Assembly (NCBI RefSeq): GCF_036002945.1
Contig: NZ_CP108529.1
Coordinates: 124,001-188,000, forward strand
Direction: 5' to 3'
DNA length: 64,000 bases
From: Streptomyces sp. NBC_01224
Lineage (GTDB): Bacteria > Actinomycetota > Actinomycetes > Streptomycetales > Streptomycetaceae
Shown: positions 1 to 12,100 of the stretch, one piece after another
Layout of the letters: the number at the start of each line of letters is the position of its first letter
How positions within the stretch are numbered: the stretch's first letter is position 1
Translations under genes and position numbers: made by a program
The notes under the pieces: generated by a model
Databases searched by the model: none
What the model was told of the DNA's origin: nothing
What the model saw: only the letters and a program-made list of their open reading frames with translations

Positions 1-17
1 GCGCCACTGATCAATAC

Positions 18-60
18 GGATCGGGCGCCCGGACGGAACCTCTGTCCGGGCGCCCGATCC
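18..60. terminator. Strong hairpin, probable terminator
   Basis: Positions 18-34 and 44-60 are a perfect 17-bp inverted repeat around a 9-nt loop (35-43). GC-rich hairpins without a U tract are usual for Streptomyces intrinsic terminators. It could end a gene lying to the left of the window. Confidence 0.7.
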
Positions 61-510
61 ACGCGTTGACCCGGCCGGTGGATCAGCGCTACGACCACGA
101 CGGCCGGGCCGCCCAGCGCGGGCGTATCGGGCCATTTGGCCTCGGAGGTGAAGCCGGGCACGGCCTGCATCATCGCCAATGTGACCAGCCTCTGTGGGCG
201 GATCTGAGCTACCGGCAGCTGGAGCGCCGGGCCAACGCCGCGGAGAGGTGCTGACACAGAAGCGGCGTGCCTTCACGGGCTGCGCACCAAGCTGTGCGAC
301 GACGTCGACGCCCTGGACAGCTACCTCCCGCCCCGCATCGCGGAGATGGCGCGCAAGTGGCCGACGCCCTCGAAGTGCCCCGGCCAGCCGCCGTGTGACG
401 GGCGCCGCCTGCGGTCATGAGCGGGCGGCCGGGGAGATGCAGGGCACGGTGTACGCGGATACCCGCCGTAGCCCCGTCACCTCCGCGTGAATGCAGCAAC
501 CCCATACGGG
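61..510. other. No intact gene; possible coding remnant
   Basis: No reading frame here is convincing. On the plus strand, roughly 278-420 reads HGLRTKLCDDVDALDSYLPP and continues with acidic, helix-like composition to a stop at 418-420. This resembles the C-terminal end of a real protein whose upstream part is missing. I do not recognise the family. Confidence 0.3.
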
Positions 511-546
511 AGATCGGGTCGGCCGGCACCCGGGCCGGCCCGATCT
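511..546 (-). terminator. Terminator after the first minus-strand gene
   Basis: Positions 511-524 pair with 533-546 (14 bp, one G-T mismatch) around an 8-nt loop. The hairpin begins 7 nt past the stop codon of the minus-strand gene ending at 553, so it most likely ends that transcript. Confidence 0.7.
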
Positions 547-552
547 CCAGGA

Positions 553-1131
553 TCAGCGGCGGAGGGCGTATCGGGTCAGGCGGGAGCGGGCGGCCTGTTC
601 GCTGATCCCGAGCGCCTGAGCGACGGTGTCCCACCGCGGCCCGTCCACGGTGTCAACGCTGAACGCGGCGTCCGTCGCCACCCACTCGGTAAGGCGTTCC
701 AGGGCCGCGACGGCCCGGAGTGCGGCCAGCGGTTCATCGGCAACCAGAGCAGTGAGGCGCGTCTCAACCTGATCGAGGAGGGCGGTGAGGTCCGCGGGCA
801 CGGGCACCGTGCGGGCTCGTACCTCGGTGATGTGGGTGTCCCAGTCGCCTTCCGGTCCGCTGGTGTCGGCCAGGTACGGGCGCCGGCGGTCGACGGTCTC
901 CCAGTCGAGCGGGTAGCGGGCGCTGCCGCGCCAGCCACAGGAGCACGCACCGCGCAGTTCGGTGGCAAGCGGGGCGCCGAGCGTGCCGTCGTAGACCCAC
1001 CAGTCAACGCTCTGGTGCACCGTCGGCCCGCTCCCGGCATCGAAATACACCGGGCCCGGCTCCGTGCCATCGGCCAGCAGAACCCCGGGCCGCCCCTCAT
1101 GCTCTCTGCCGAACTCCTCGGTGTCCCACAT
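553..1131 (-). CDS. Hypothetical protein
   Basis: A 192-residue soluble protein that I cannot assign to a family. The ATG at 1131 is chosen because GGGAGGAG lies just upstream; the longer open frame to 1233 has poor composition. The N-terminal half is acidic with a CSCGW pair of cysteines and several tryptophans. The C-terminal third, with [18 protein letters not shown] near residues 165-185, looks like a helix-turn-helix of the kind that follows a sigma-like region 4 (D-x-V-A-x-A-L-G-I-S). A DNA-binding role is therefore possible but is inference. It sits alone with its own terminator. Confidence 0.75.
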   Translation of the reverse strand: MWDTEEFGREHEGRPGVLLADGTEPGPVYFDAGSGPTVHQSVDWWVYDGTLGAPLATELRGACSCGWRGSARYPLDWETVDRRRPYLADTSGPEGDWDTHITEVRARTVPVPADLTALLDQVETRLTALVADEPLAALRAVAALERLTEWVATDAAFSVDTVDGPRWDTVAQALGISEQAARSRLTRYALRR

Positions 1132-1354
1132 GACGAACTCCTCCCTCACCGGCCGGAACACCGGTGACACTCGGACCGGCCCGGCGGCGGCGCACCGCAA
1201 GCTCAGCCCCCGTCGCGGACCCGGCCAGCTCACCCACGACCTTGCCCGAGCCGTACCAGGTCCGGCAGGCGAATACCCGAACCGGTGAACCGTCCGTCTC
1301 CGCTGGGCCGGCGGGACGCCGATGCGAGACGCGCCTCGAACCGGTACCAGGACA

Positions 1355-2005
1355 CTATTGCGGCACCGATGCCCCGTACTGCACCTCGACCACCCCGACC
1401 CATGCTCCCCAGCGCCGCACGCTGACTTCGAGCCGGGGGCCGTTGCCGTTCGTCATACCGCTGTAGCTGCCGCCCTCTTTGTGCTCCTTCAGGCCGCAGT
1501 CGCGCAGCGTCTGCCCGAGCCCGCGGACCGAGTCGAGGGCCTGGTCGGTGTTCGCGTATTGAGAGACGCGGTACCGGGCCTTGGCGTCGCCCTTACCCGT
1601 GTAGGTGCTGGTGAACTGCTGCTCGGGGTTCTGGACGCCACCGGGCCAGCCGTTGCACACGCCGCCCAGGCCGGCCTGCGGCAGTGCGGTCTCATCGTTG
1701 TCGGGACCTTCGTAGTCGACTTTCCAGTGCACGGCCGCGTACATCGGCAACTCCGAGGGCTCCAGGTTCTGCACCACACCGTGCGACATAAACGGGTTCG
1801 CGCCTTCCGAAGCCACGCCCGCATCGCGCGAGCCGGGCGTCAGATCCGTCCACGAGCCGAGACCCGCCGCCGTCACGGCGGCCAATGCCACTGCAACCAG
1901 ACCAACCCGCTGCCGTGACCGGCGGCGCTCGCCGCGGGCACGTACGGCCTGCGCGGACGCAAGCCGCACCGGGACACCGTCCAGCATTTCCTCGACGTCA
2001 GCCAT
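1355..2005 (-). CDS. Membrane-anchored partner of the adjacent ECF sigma factor
   Basis: A protein of about 216 residues with a short cytoplasmic N-terminal segment (1-33, rich in Arg), one transmembrane helix (about 34-52, [15 protein letters not shown]) and an extracytoplasmic C-terminal domain of about 160 residues containing two cysteines. Its start overlaps the end of the upstream sigma gene (stop at 1998-2000), so the two are translationally coupled. A TTG at 2014 is an alternative start. This gene order, sigma then single-pass membrane protein, is the usual one for an anti-sigma factor or signal sensor, but no zinc-binding anti-sigma motif (HxxxCxxC) is visible. The anti-sigma role is inferred from context. 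Confidence 0.8.
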   Translation of the reverse strand: MADVEEMLDGVPVRLASAQAVRARGERRRSRQRVGLVAVALAAVTAAGLGSWTDLTPGSRDAGVASEGANPFMSHGVVQNLEPSELPMYAAVHWKVDYEGPDNDETALPQAGLGGVCNGWPGGVQNPEQQFTSTYTGKGDAKARYRVSQYANTDQALDSVRGLGQTLRDCGLKEHKEGGSYSGMTNGNGPRLEVSVRRWGAWVGVVEVQYGASVPQ

Positions 2006-2507
2006 TCGTGACAACCCCCTCGTCGTATGTGTCGATGTCCGTGAGCCGCTTACCGAGCAGTTTGCGAGCCCTGCTGAGCCTGGTCCTTACGGCGCCGCTC
2101 GACGAGCCTGTCTCGCGCGCCACGTCCTCCACCGGAAGGTCAAGCAGGTGGTGCAGCACTACCGCCCGCCGCTGGTCCGCGCTCAGCTCGCGCAGCGCCG
2201 TTACCAGGGCAACGCGATCCTCGGACAGCCCGGGCAAGTCCGGTGCAGGGCCGTGCCGCAGATGGGCGCGGAACCGGTTGCGGGTACGCCGCCAGGTGCT
2301 GATCGCCAGCCGGGACGCGACGGTGCGCACCCATGGCAGCGGGTCCCCTTCCCGTGTGAGCCGGCCCCATCTCTGCCAGGCCCGTGCATAGGCCTCCTGC
2401 ACCGCATCCTCGGCCTCGGCCAGGTCCCCGGTCATTGCATAGACCGTGGCGACCAGCCGTTTGGCCGTGGCGGCGTAGAAGGCGTCGAACTCTGCTTCGG
2501 TCGACAT
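1998..2507 (-). CDS. SigE-family ECF RNA polymerase sigma factor
   Basis: A 169-residue extracytoplasmic-function sigma factor. Region 2 spans about residues 5-75 (FDAFYAATAKRLVATVYAMT, DAVQEAYARAWQRW) and region 4 about 105-155, with helix-turn-helix LPVEDVARETGSSSGAVRTR. There is no N- or C-terminal extension, as in the SigE-like group common in actinomycetes. It would direct RNA polymerase to a small regulon under control of its membrane partner, encoded immediately downstream with a start that overlaps its stop codon. The signal is unknown. Confidence 0.93.
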   Translation of the reverse strand: MSTEAEFDAFYAATAKRLVATVYAMTGDLAEAEDAVQEAYARAWQRWGRLTREGDPLPWVRTVASRLAISTWRRTRNRFRAHLRHGPAPDLPGLSEDRVALVTALRELSADQRRAVVLHHLLDLPVEDVARETGSSSGAVRTRLSRARKLLGKRLTDIDTYDEGVVTNG

Positions 2508-2509
2508 GT

Positions 2510-2775
2510 GCCCCCGTTCCTATCCGTGCCTGTATCGCTTCCTGCCATAAGCACGCCCGGGCGGCCCGCAGTGTTAGAACCGAAATGGCGCCCGCGAGAT
2601 CCGAGTCACCGACAGACCGGACTCGGTACTCCTCGACCAGCCTTGACGCCCGAGACGCCCGCCCGATCTCGGAGGGCGTCCGGCCCTCCCGGAACCCGAT
2701 GATCTCCTCCTCAACGGACAACAAGAGGAGAGCGCGCAGCCCGGCCGTCATCTCGCGGGCCTGCGCCACGTCCAA
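2510..2775 (-). other. Possible remnant coding segment upstream of the sigma gene
   Basis: On the minus strand an open frame from a TTG at 2775 encodes about 88 residues of good composition (LRALLLLSVEEEIIGFREGR, then a run containing RASRASRLVEEYRVRSVGD). It then continues out of frame into the sigma gene and ends only at 2140. The plausible part ends near 2510, where the sigma gene begins. It could be a small regulator that lost its stop, or the end of an older gene. I do not recognise it. The rest of the gap up to 3188 shows nothing clear. Confidence 0.3.
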
Positions 2776-3188
2776 CGGCCGCGGCGCCGGTCCGGCGAGG
2801 TCGCCCTAGTCCTCGTAGTGCTCGCTTACTCCTCCTTCGTGTGCCGCGTCGACGCACCGGTACAGGGCTCTGGCGGGCGGTGCGGGAGCGCGAGGCGTGA
2901 GCCCTTCTCTCACACCCTCACAGCCCCCTCGTCTACCCGGGTGTGCCGACGCACGGTAGTTGTCACCCCCGGGTCCGCCGTCCTGCGGGTTCCCGTGAAC
3001 AAGGCACCGTGGTTGTCACTGGCGAAGCCGGCTACTTGTCACCGCCCAACCTCGCGGAGCGCCGCGCTGACCTCTGCAGACTGCGCCGAGAAGGCAGTTG
3101 GGCATCCAGTCCTGCGATAGTGCAGAGGCCACCCGGCGATGGCAGGATTGTCCGTCGGGGAGCCGATTCGCCGAGGTCAGGGGCATGA

Positions 3189-5183
3189 GTGGCAGACATA
3201 GCGCTCGAGGCGCTGGACGATATGCCGTGGGAGCGGCTGGAGTCGACGCTCGGGAACCATGCCGTAAAGGAGTTGCGGCGCGCCCTGCGGGGCCTGGCAC
3301 TCAAGGGCGAGGCGGCGGCCGAGGAGGACTGCTACCCCTTGTTCGACTGCCTCGCGGTGGGTACCGGACGCGTGGCCTCCGTGGCAACCGCCGCGCTGCC
3401 GTTTGTCGTTGCCCTCGCCGGCAATCCGGGCATGGGTGGCCGGGCCACGCTCGTCCAGCTGCTGGCGAGCCTGTCCAAGACGGCGGCCGAAGCCGAACCG
3501 GGCCTGGTGGACGTGGGGTGGCACGAGGCATGGCGGCGCCATCGCCCCCGGATCCGGGCGCTGCTTGCGGACCCCCGGCCCGAAGTGCGGAGGGAAGCCC
3601 TGCCCCTCGTGGAGGGTGTTGGCGTGCTGCTGGAGCGGTGGCGCGCCGAGACGGACCCGGCGGTGCGGCTGCCTGTGCTGCTCGCGCTGGGGACCGCCGC
3701 GGCACGCCCCGCCGACGCCGGGACGGTGGACCGGGTGCGAGCAGTGGTGGCCGAGGTGCTGCGGACCGATGCTCCCGTCATGCGGGTCGCGGCCGTGCAC
3801 GCCTGGGCCGCATTCGATCCCCAGGCGCCGGTCCGTGAGCTGGATGTGCTGGTGGAGGTCCTGTCGGACCGCGCCGTGCGTCCGCAGTTCGAGGCGATCT
3901 GGTACGTGCCGGACGTCGACAGTGCCTTCACCCGTGAGGATGTCGTCTCCTGGGCGGCACACCTGTTCGAGGGCGCGCCGCGGACGGCACTCTCCTTCGT
4001 TGTCCGACTCATCCATGCGGCGCGCCGGAACGGGGACACCCTGCTGTGCCGGGCCGCGCTGGACGAGGGGTGGCGTCTGCTGGTGGTCCGGCCGTCCGCG
4101 GCATCCGCGCTGCTGCCGCTTGCGAGCGCTCTGCTCGCCGACCCGGACGACGGCGTACGGTACCGGGCGGCCCACCTGCTCGCAGTGCTGGGTTCGCGGG
4201 CTGCTCCGTACGCCGACGAGCTGGCCGCGCTCCTCGACGACCCGGGCGAGGCGGAGTTTTTTGAGGGCACCGTCGACGACCACGCCTGCTGGGCGCTGAC
4301 CCGCATCGGCGACCCGCGCGCCCTGCCGGGGCTGGTCGAGCGGCTGTACGCGCCGTACCGAGGCCAGTACTCCCGCGGGTACACCATGGGCGACCCGCGC
4401 CTGCCGGAGGTCGAGGACGTCCTGACCCCGCTGCGGGCGCACGCGGAGGTCCTGCTGCCCGCGGTGCGGCAACTGCTCCGGGACGACGGCGTGGGTGGCT
4501 CGCTGACCTGCCCCTTCCTTCGCGTCCTGAAAGCGTGGGGGCCGGCCGCAGCTCCGGCGCTGCCGGAGGTGGTGGCTCTGCTGGACGACGCCCGGTACAC
4601 GCTGTACGCAGTCGATGCGCTGGTGGCGATGGGACCGGCTGCGGCGCCTGCCGAGCCTGCCGTACGCAGGTGCACGGTCTCCGACTTCCCCGGCAACCAT
4701 CACATGGTGGCGTGGGCCGCCTGGCGCCTCGGCGGCGACCTGGATGCGGCCCTGCGGCTTATCGGCGAGGCGGTGCTGACCGAGGAGGGACCTCTTTACG
4801 GACCCGTCGGCCTTCTCGGCGATTTCGGCCCGGCGGCCGCGCTCTGCGCCGACCGGGTACGGCATGTCATGGAGCACGGTGACACCTGGCTGCGGCTGCG
4901 GGCGGCGGTCGCGCTGTGGTCGATCACGGGCGAGCCGGAGCCGAGCGCGTCCGTCCTTGAGGAGTGCCTCCCTCCCATCGCCAATGGCGGCGACGCCTAT
5001 GGCTACTTCCTCGACGCGCTGCGGGCCCTCGCGCGGATCGGCACGATCTCTCCGGCGGCGCGGACAATCCTGCGTACGGTGCAGGAATCCGACCGGCGGC
5101 TGTCAACGTACCGGGACTATCGAGCGTTCCTTCAGGACGAGGAGATTCGATCCGCGATCGACGACGTCCTCACCCTGCCGTGA
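3189..5183 (+). CDS. HEAT-repeat protein
   Basis: A 664-residue soluble protein built almost entirely of helical pairs of the HEAT/armadillo type, with recurring phrases such as DPRPEVRREALPLV, DDGVRYRAAHLLAVLG and GDTWLRLRAAVALWSITGE. Such solenoids are protein-binding scaffolds; no catalytic domain is visible. Translation starts at a GTG (3189), ahead of ADIALEALDDMPW. The gene stands alone between a minus-strand sigma operon and a GNAT gene. Large HEAT proteins of this kind are common in Streptomyces and their partners are mostly unknown. Confidence 0.9.
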   Translation: MADIALEALDDMPWERLESTLGNHAVKELRRALRGLALKGEAAAEEDCYPLFDCLAVGTGRVASVATAALPFVVALAGNPGMGGRATLVQLLASLSKTAAEAEPGLVDVGWHEAWRRHRPRIRALLADPRPEVRREALPLVEGVGVLLERWRAETDPAVRLPVLLALGTAAARPADAGTVDRVRAVVAEVLRTDAPVMRVAAVHAWAAFDPQAPVRELDVLVEVLSDRAVRPQFEAIWYVPDVDSAFTREDVVSWAAHLFEGAPRTALSFVVRLIHAARRNGDTLLCRAALDEGWRLLVVRPSAASALLPLASALLADPDDGVRYRAAHLLAVLGSRAAPYADELAALLDDPGEAEFFEGTVDDHACWALTRIGDPRALPGLVERLYAPYRGQYSRGYTMGDPRLPEVEDVLTPLRAHAEVLLPAVRQLLRDDGVGGSLTCPFLRVLKAWGPAAAPALPEVVALLDDARYTLYAVDALVAMGPAAAPAEPAVRRCTVSDFPGNHHMVAWAAWRLGGDLDAALRLIGEAVLTEEGPLYGPVGLLGDFGPAAALCADRVRHVMEHGDTWLRLRAAVALWSITGEPEPSASVLEECLPPIANGGDAYGYFLDALRALARIGTISPAARTILRTVQESDRRLSTYRDYRAFLQDEEIRSAIDDVLTLP

Positions 5184-5469
5184 CGACCTGCCGCCGAGCA
5201 GCTCGCCAGAGCAATCGACAAACACCCGCAGCCCCGCCGGTGACAGCAAGCCTGATTGACGGACGGTGCTACGAGCTCACGCCACCCACCGCTCTCGCGA
5301 CTTGACAGACGGCATGAGAAATCGATGGCACAGGACAGCCATCCCGATTCCTGGTTGGCCACAGCTGGCAAACCATCACCCGATCGTGGCTGGAGGGAGG
5401 AGCGTGGGCGATCGGCGTCCCCGTTCGGTCGGTAGGCACAGCGTCGAGCGCCCGTGCGAGGATCGCGAC

Positions 5470-5997
5470 GTGAACGATCTGCACTTCCGCCTCGCCGACG
5501 ACGCCGACCTCGCCACTCTCGTTCGCCTGCGCGACGAAGCTGCCCGCTGGATGCTCGCCCAGGGCATTACCGGCCAGTGGCAGCCCGGCGAGCTGGCCGA
5601 GGACCACTTCCGCCGGATCATGGCGAGTGGCGAGGTCTGGCTCGCCGAGGCTGACGGCCGCGCGGCCGGGGCCTGGGAGCTGTGGTGGGCGGACGAGGAT
5701 GCCTGGGGACCGCAGCCGCCAGTGGCCGGCTATGTGCACCGGCTGATGGTGGACCGCAGCAGCGCCCGGCCGGGGACGGGGCGGCTGCTGCTGCGAGCTG
5801 CGGAGCACCGCGTGGCCGAGGCGGGGCGGGAGTTCATACGTCTGGACTGCCTGGCCGGCAACGCACGCCTGAACGCCTACTACTTGGACGACGGCTACCG
5901 GCTCGTCGGCCACAAGGCGGGCAAGCCGCAGCCGGGCGGTGCACCCAAGTCGTTCACGCTCCTCGAGAAGGCCCTACGGGTCGGCCGCCAGGACTGA
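5470..5997 (+). CDS. GNAT-family N-acetyltransferase
   Basis: A 175-residue GNAT acetyltransferase, using acetyl-CoA to acetylate an amine on an unknown substrate. The GTG start at 5470 gives the typical N-terminus NDLHFRLADDADLATLVRLR. The strand with VAGYVHRLMVDRSSARPGTG matches motif A, though the pyrophosphate-loop signature is looser than the classic RxxGxG/A. It is followed by the motif B region (LDCLAGNARLNAYYLDDGYR). The open frame extends upstream to 5266, but that part has non-coding composition. It converges with the PKS gene, whose stop lies 132 bp further right. The gap 5184-5469 shows no gene. Confidence 0.9.
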   Translation: MNDLHFRLADDADLATLVRLRDEAARWMLAQGITGQWQPGELAEDHFRRIMASGEVWLAEADGRAAGAWELWWADEDAWGPQPPVAGYVHRLMVDRSSARPGTGRLLLRAAEHRVAEAGREFIRLDCLAGNARLNAYYLDDGYRLVGHKAGKPQPGGAPKSFTLLEKALRVGRQD

Positions 5998-6129
5998 GCA
6001 ACCTCGGCCAGGGCGGCAAGCCCGCTGAGGATGGCCATGGCGCACTGGGAGGCCCGCCCCACAGACCACGCCGCTCGCGGCGTCAGTGACCAACTACCGG
6101 CCGACGAACTGGCCAACTACCGGGCAGAG

Positions 6130-9100
6130 TCACACGTGGCGAAGTTCCAGGCCCATGCGCTGGGCGAGGCCGGCGGCGAGTGCCGACAGCGTCGGGTGCT
6201 GCCAGACGAAGTTGCTGGCGAGCTCGACCCCGAGGTCGGATTCCAGACGGACCCGTAATTCCATGGACAGCAGTGAATCGAAGCCCAGCGCTTTCAGGGG
6301 GGTCTGCGGGTCAAGGGTGGTACTGCCCAGCCGGAGAATTCCGCGAATGTGATCGGCCAGGTAGGTCTCGAGTGCCTCGCGCCGGGCGGTGCCTGGTGCG
6401 AGGCCCGCGAGACGGGTTTGGATGTCAGGGGAGTTCTCCGTTACGTCGGCCGCGTGTTCGTTGCCCGGGGCGAGGAGGCTGAAGAACGAGGACTGCCGTC
6501 CGGCGAGGGGGATCCAGGTGCTCGGCTCCCCGGGAATCACTCCGGTCTGGACGCGTCCGTGTGCCAGGAGCGCGTGGAGCGCCAGCAGCCCCTTGCCGGT
6601 CGGGATCGTCTCGTAGCCCCGGCTGCTGAAGTCGGTTGCGACACCGGTCTCGCCCCACGGCCCCCAGTTGACGGCGAGCGTGGGCATGCCTTCGCGGGTC
6701 CGCCAGGCGGCGAAGGCGTCGAGCCAGGAGTTGGCGGCGGCATACACGCCCTGCCCGGGGTTGCCCAGCAACGAGGCCATGGAGGAGAAGACGACGAACC
6801 AGTCCAGTGTGTGCGCTGTGGCGGCGTTGTGCAGTTTCCATGCGCCGGTGACCTTGGGGTCCCATACGCGCTTCAGCTGGGGGTCTCGGATGTTGATGAT
6901 CGCGGCGTCCTCGAGGACCATGGCGCAGTGCATGACACCGCGCAGGGGTGTCCCGTCTTCGGTGGCGGTGGCCACCAGGCGTTCGGCGGTATCCGGTTTG
7001 GCGATGTCCCTCAGTACGACAGTGATCCGGGTACCGTCGGCGGACAGCTTCCTGATCGCGCGTGCGGCGGCGAGGGAAGGAGGTGTGCGACCGTTGAGGA
7101 CGATGTGGCTCGCACCCTGCTCGGCCAGCCAGTGCGCGGTTGCCAGGCCGAGGCCGCGCAGGCCGCCCGTGATGATGTAGGCGCCGTCGGCGTGAACGAC
7201 ACGCGCCCCCTGGGGAAGGACCGCAGTGGTCTCCCCCCGGTCCGGGATGGTCAGGACCAGCTTGCCGATGTGGCCCGCGCGGGCCATCAGGCGGAAGGCG
7301 TCGGTGGCTTCGCAGAGCGGGTGCGTGGTGCAGAGCAGTGGCTTCAGGCGGCCTTCGGTGAACTCGGCGATGACCTCGCGCAGCACGGTCGCGAACATAT
7401 CGGGACGGGCCCGCTGGAGTTCGATGAGGTCAACTGTGCTCAGGGTGATGTTGTGCCGGAACGGGGCCAGCCCGACAGGGGCGTCGGACAGGATGTCGCG
7501 CACTCCCAGTTCGACGAAGCGGCCGAAGGGCCGCAGCGTCTCCAGCCCTGCACGGATTGCGGCACCGGAGAGCGAGTTGAGGACGACATCCACGCCCAGG
7601 CCGTGGGTGGCGTTGCGGGTCTGCTCGGCGAAGTCCAGGGACCGGGAGTCCATCACATGGCTGATGCCGCTGCCCCGTAGGTATTGTCGCTTCTCTTCGT
7701 TGCCGGCTGTTGCCAGCACCTCGGCGCCGAGCAGCCGGGCGACGGCGACAGCCGCCATGCCGGTGCCCCCGCTGGCCGAATGGATCAGGACGCGTTCGCC
7801 CGCGCGTAGCCGGGCGACGTGGCGCAGGGCGTACCAGGCGGTGAGGAAGGCCGTGGGCATTCCGGCCGCAGCGACAGGATCGAGCGTGGCCGGGATCGGG
7901 GCGACCGCGGTCGCGGGCACAGTGATGAAGGAGGCGAAGGCGCCGCCTTCGAGGTGAACGGCGAGTACCGGGTCGCCGGTGCGCAGGTGCTCGACGCCGG
8001 GCCCTGTTTCGGTCACCACGCCTGCGCACTCGAAGCCGATCCGGTACTGGATGTCCTGCTCACCGGGCAGGAGGCCCATGACCGTGAGTACGTCGCGGAA
8101 GTTGAGGCCCGCCGCCTGGACACGCAGCTCCACCTCGCCCGGTCCTGGAGTCCGCCGCCCGGTCGCGGCGAGTTCCAGACTGCCGAGGTCCCCGAGCCGT
8201 CCCGCGCGGAGGCGGAATCCGTCCACCGCGTAGCGCACGGTGCGGGTGGCGGTCGTGACCTGTTCGGAGGCGGCCAGGGGGGCGTGATCGAGCCGGGCGA
8301 TGTACCGGGTGGCGCCTCGTAGGGCGATCTCGTCCTCGTGGCCGTCGGCGAGCAGTTCCTCGGCCAGGCTCCGCAGGCCTGGATCGCCGTGGTCCGTGTC
8401 CACCAGGGTGGCGCGCATGTGCGGGTGCTCGAACGCCAGGACGCGGATCACTCCGCGCAGGGCGCCTTGCTCAAGGTCCACGGTCTCGTCGGCTGCTACC
8501 GCACGGGCGGCGCGGGTGACCGCGTACAGGCGAGGAGGGGTGGAACTGCGGGCGATTGCCTGGGCGATGCCGAGGATTCGCCGGGCACGCCGCTGGGCGC
8601 CCACGGTGGGATCGTCCGTGGTGGTGGGCGAGGTGCCGCACAGCATCACCACGGCGCGCGAGGGGGACCCGATGGCCTCCAGGTGTGTGCTGACAAAGTC
8701 GCCGAACGGTCCGAGCCGCTCGTCTCCCAGCGGGGTGTCCCACACCTCGGCCCGGGCCCCGGCCTCGCGCAGGATGCCGGCCAGTGCCTCGGCGTCTGTG
8801 TGGCCCTCCCCGATGACGAGCCAGTTTCCGGGCGGGATCTGCGAGGTGGCCTGCGGCCGTGGGGCGGGATGCCAGCCGGCCTCGAGTAGCCACTTGTCGG
8901 CCGTACCGGCGTTCTGCGGACTTCGGCGTGCGAACTTCACTCCGTCGAGGGCCATCACCAAATTGCCCGCTTCGTTCAGCAGGCGGGCATGTCCTACGGC
9001 GCTGTCGGCCGTGTTCTCGACGATCCGCGCGTGGCAGTACGCAGCGGTCGCGGGATCGCCCAGAACTCGTACGGCCTGCATCTGGACGGGGAGGATCAGT

Positions 9101-12100
9101 CCCTGGCCGGCGTCCTCGACGGGCCCTGCGACCAGGAGTTGCAGGCAGAGGTCAACGAGGACGGGGTGGACTTGCAAGGAGTGCTCCGGGGTCCGTGCGG
9201 GCTCCGGGACCTCCACACGGGCCCAGAAACTCTCGCGGCTGCGAGAGGCGCGCAGCTGTGTGATTCCGGCGAACGCCGGACCGTGTTCCAGTCCCCGGGA
9301 ATGAAGTCGCGAGTAGAGGGCTGCGGAGTCGATGGCGACCGGGTGCTTCTGGGCCAAGGTGCTGACGGAGACGGTGCGGGTGCGCGGGGGCAGGGAGAGC
9401 CGGCGCAGCACGGCGGAGGCGTACGTTGTCCACTGGCCGTCGTCGCCGCGCCCGAAGATCTCGCATGTGGCGTGATCCGGGGCGGTCATGGTGACGGTCG
9501 TGCTGAGGTCGGTGTGCCCTGCCAGGCGCAGCATCTCCCGGAATGAGACGTCGGTGATCTCTACGTCGGTGGGGGCTGCGTCGAACACCTTGCAGGCGGT
9601 GGTCAGTGCGATGGCGTAGTGGGCGGCGCCGGGCAGTACCGGGGTGCCATGCACTCGGTGGTCGGTCAGCCAGGGCAGTCCCGTGGTTCCTGCGTCTCCC
9701 TGCCAGCAGTGGCGCACCCGTTCGCCGGGTACCTCGGTGTAGGTGCCCGGCAGGGCGACGGCCGCGCGTGCCGCGTTCTGTTCGCCGGGGGTGGCCGGCC
9801 GGGCGGCATCCGCCCAGTGGTGCTTGCGGTCGAAGGTGATGGTGGGGACGTCCGCGAGGCCGGCCTGTGCGTACAGCGGCGCCCAGTCGACTTTCACACC
9901 GGCGCAGTGCAGGGCCGCGAGGTGGGTGCGGAACGTGGTGGGCTCGTCCTCTGCGCGGCGTAGCGTGGGCAGCACGACGGGTTCGCCGGCCAGGTCTTCG
10001 AGGCTTTCCGCGATGGCGTGTGTGACTACTGGGTGCGGGGAGATTTCTACGTACACCAGGTTCCGGTCTGCAGCGGCCGTGGCCACCGCCGGAAAGAAGC
10101 GGACCGGGTTGCGCAGGTTGGCGCACCAGTAGGCGGCGTCGAAGGCCGGCACCTCGTGGGGATCTGGCAGCACGGTGGAGTAGAAGGGGATCTCGGGGCG
10201 CTGAGGAGTCAGGTCGCAGAGGGCGGCGCGGAGTTCGGCGAGCAACGGGTCCACTTGCGGGCTGTGGGAGGCGACGTCCACCGCGACGGTCAGTGTGGGG
10301 ATTGCGCGGTCCTGCCAGGTGGCGACGAGCCTTGCCACCTGGGTGGTGTCGCCGGCCACGACGGTGGAGTTCGGCGCGGCAAGGACCGCTACGGAGACGG
10401 ACTGGGTCTTGTTCGCGGCGAGTTCGGCTTCCACCGCAACCCGGTCCAGTCCTACGGTCGCCATGGCGCCGGCTCCCGCGATCCGGGTGAGCAGCGCGGA
10501 GCGCCGGCAGATCACCCTGGCGCCGTCCTTCAGTGACAGTGCCCCGGCCACGACAGCGGCCGCGACTTCTCCCATGGAGTGGCCGATGACACCGGCCGGC
10601 TCGACTCCGTGGGCGCGCCAGGTGGCGGCCAGCGCGATCTGCAGGGCGAACAGCACCGGCTGCACCCTGGAGCATTCCGTCACCGGTTCACCGGTGCGTA
10701 CCACGTCCAGTACGGAGAACCCGGCCTCGGCGCAGATGTGGGGGTCGGCTTCGGCCAGGGCCGCCGCGAAGGCCGGTTCCCGCTGCAGCAGCCCGCGCCC
10801 CATGCCCGGCCACTGGGAGCCCTGCCCGGAGAACACCCATACCGGCTGCCGGGAGACGGTGACGCTTGTCGGTCCCGACACCACGGCCGGGTGTGCCCGG
10901 CCCGCCGCGAACGACCTCAGTGCGCTGACCGCGTCGTGCGTTGAACGGGCCACGACTCCGAGGCGTCCTCGCCCTGCGCTGCGTCGCAGGGCCAGGGTGT
11001 GCGCCACGTCGCGCAGCGGTACGTTCGCGCCGTCGCCCTCCAGCCAGTCGGCCAGACGCAGTGCCGCGGCCGGGAGCACGGCCGGGGATCCTGCCGGAAC
11101 CAGGACCACTTCGGGTGCGGCGGGAGGGGTCTGTCGCCGGCGTGGCGGGGCCGTTCGGCTGTCCTGTGGGGGTTGTTCCAGGATTACGTGGGCGTTGGTG
11201 CCAGAGAATCCGAAGGAGGAGACCGCGGCCAGTCTGGTCGGCGCCTGTACGGGCCACGGGGTCAGCTCGGTGGGCACGAAGAAGCGGGTCTTGTCTGCGG
11301 CGATGGCCGGATTCCAGCGGGTGAAGTTCACGTTGGGTGGGATGAGTCCGTGCTGGAGGCACAGGACGGTCTTGATCAGTCCGGTGATCCCGGCGGCGGG
11401 TTCCAGGTGGCCGAGGTTGGTCTTGACCGATCCCAGAGCGCACCGGCCGTGGCCGGTGCCGTACACCTGTGCCAGGCTGGCGAACTCGATCGGGTCTCCG
11501 ATCGGGGTTCCCGTTCCGTGAGCCTCGATCATTCCCATGTCCTGCGGGTCGATGCCGGCGTTGGTGAGTGCCTTGTGGAACAGGGCCCGCTGGGCGGTGG
11601 GCGAGGGAGCGGCCAGGCCGTCGGTCCGGCCGTCCTGGTTCACGGCGGTGCCGCGGACGACGGCGAGGATCCGGTCGCCGTCCCGTTCGGCGTCGGCCAG
11701 GCGTTTGAGTACGACGGCGCCGCAGCCTTCACCGCGGACGAAGCCGTCCGCGGCGGCGTCGAAGGTGTGGCAGCGTCCCGTCGGTGACAGCATTCCCATC
11801 CGGGCGAAGGACAGGGTTGTTCTGGGTCGGAGCATGAGCGTGACACCGGCGGCGAGGGCGAGATCGCATTCGCTGTGGAGCAGTGCCCGGCAGGCCAGGT
11901 GGAACGCGACGAGCGAGGACGAGCAGGCCGTGTCGAGTGCCACGCAGGGGCCGTGCAGGCCCAGGAGGTAGGAGATACGGCCTGCGGCGACGCAGTGCCC
12001 GTTCGTCAGGATGGAGCCCTCGAGTTCCTGGGGCTGTCCGGCGAGCTGATCCATGTAGTCGTTGTAGCTGAGACCGGCGAAGACCCCCGTGGGGGAGCCG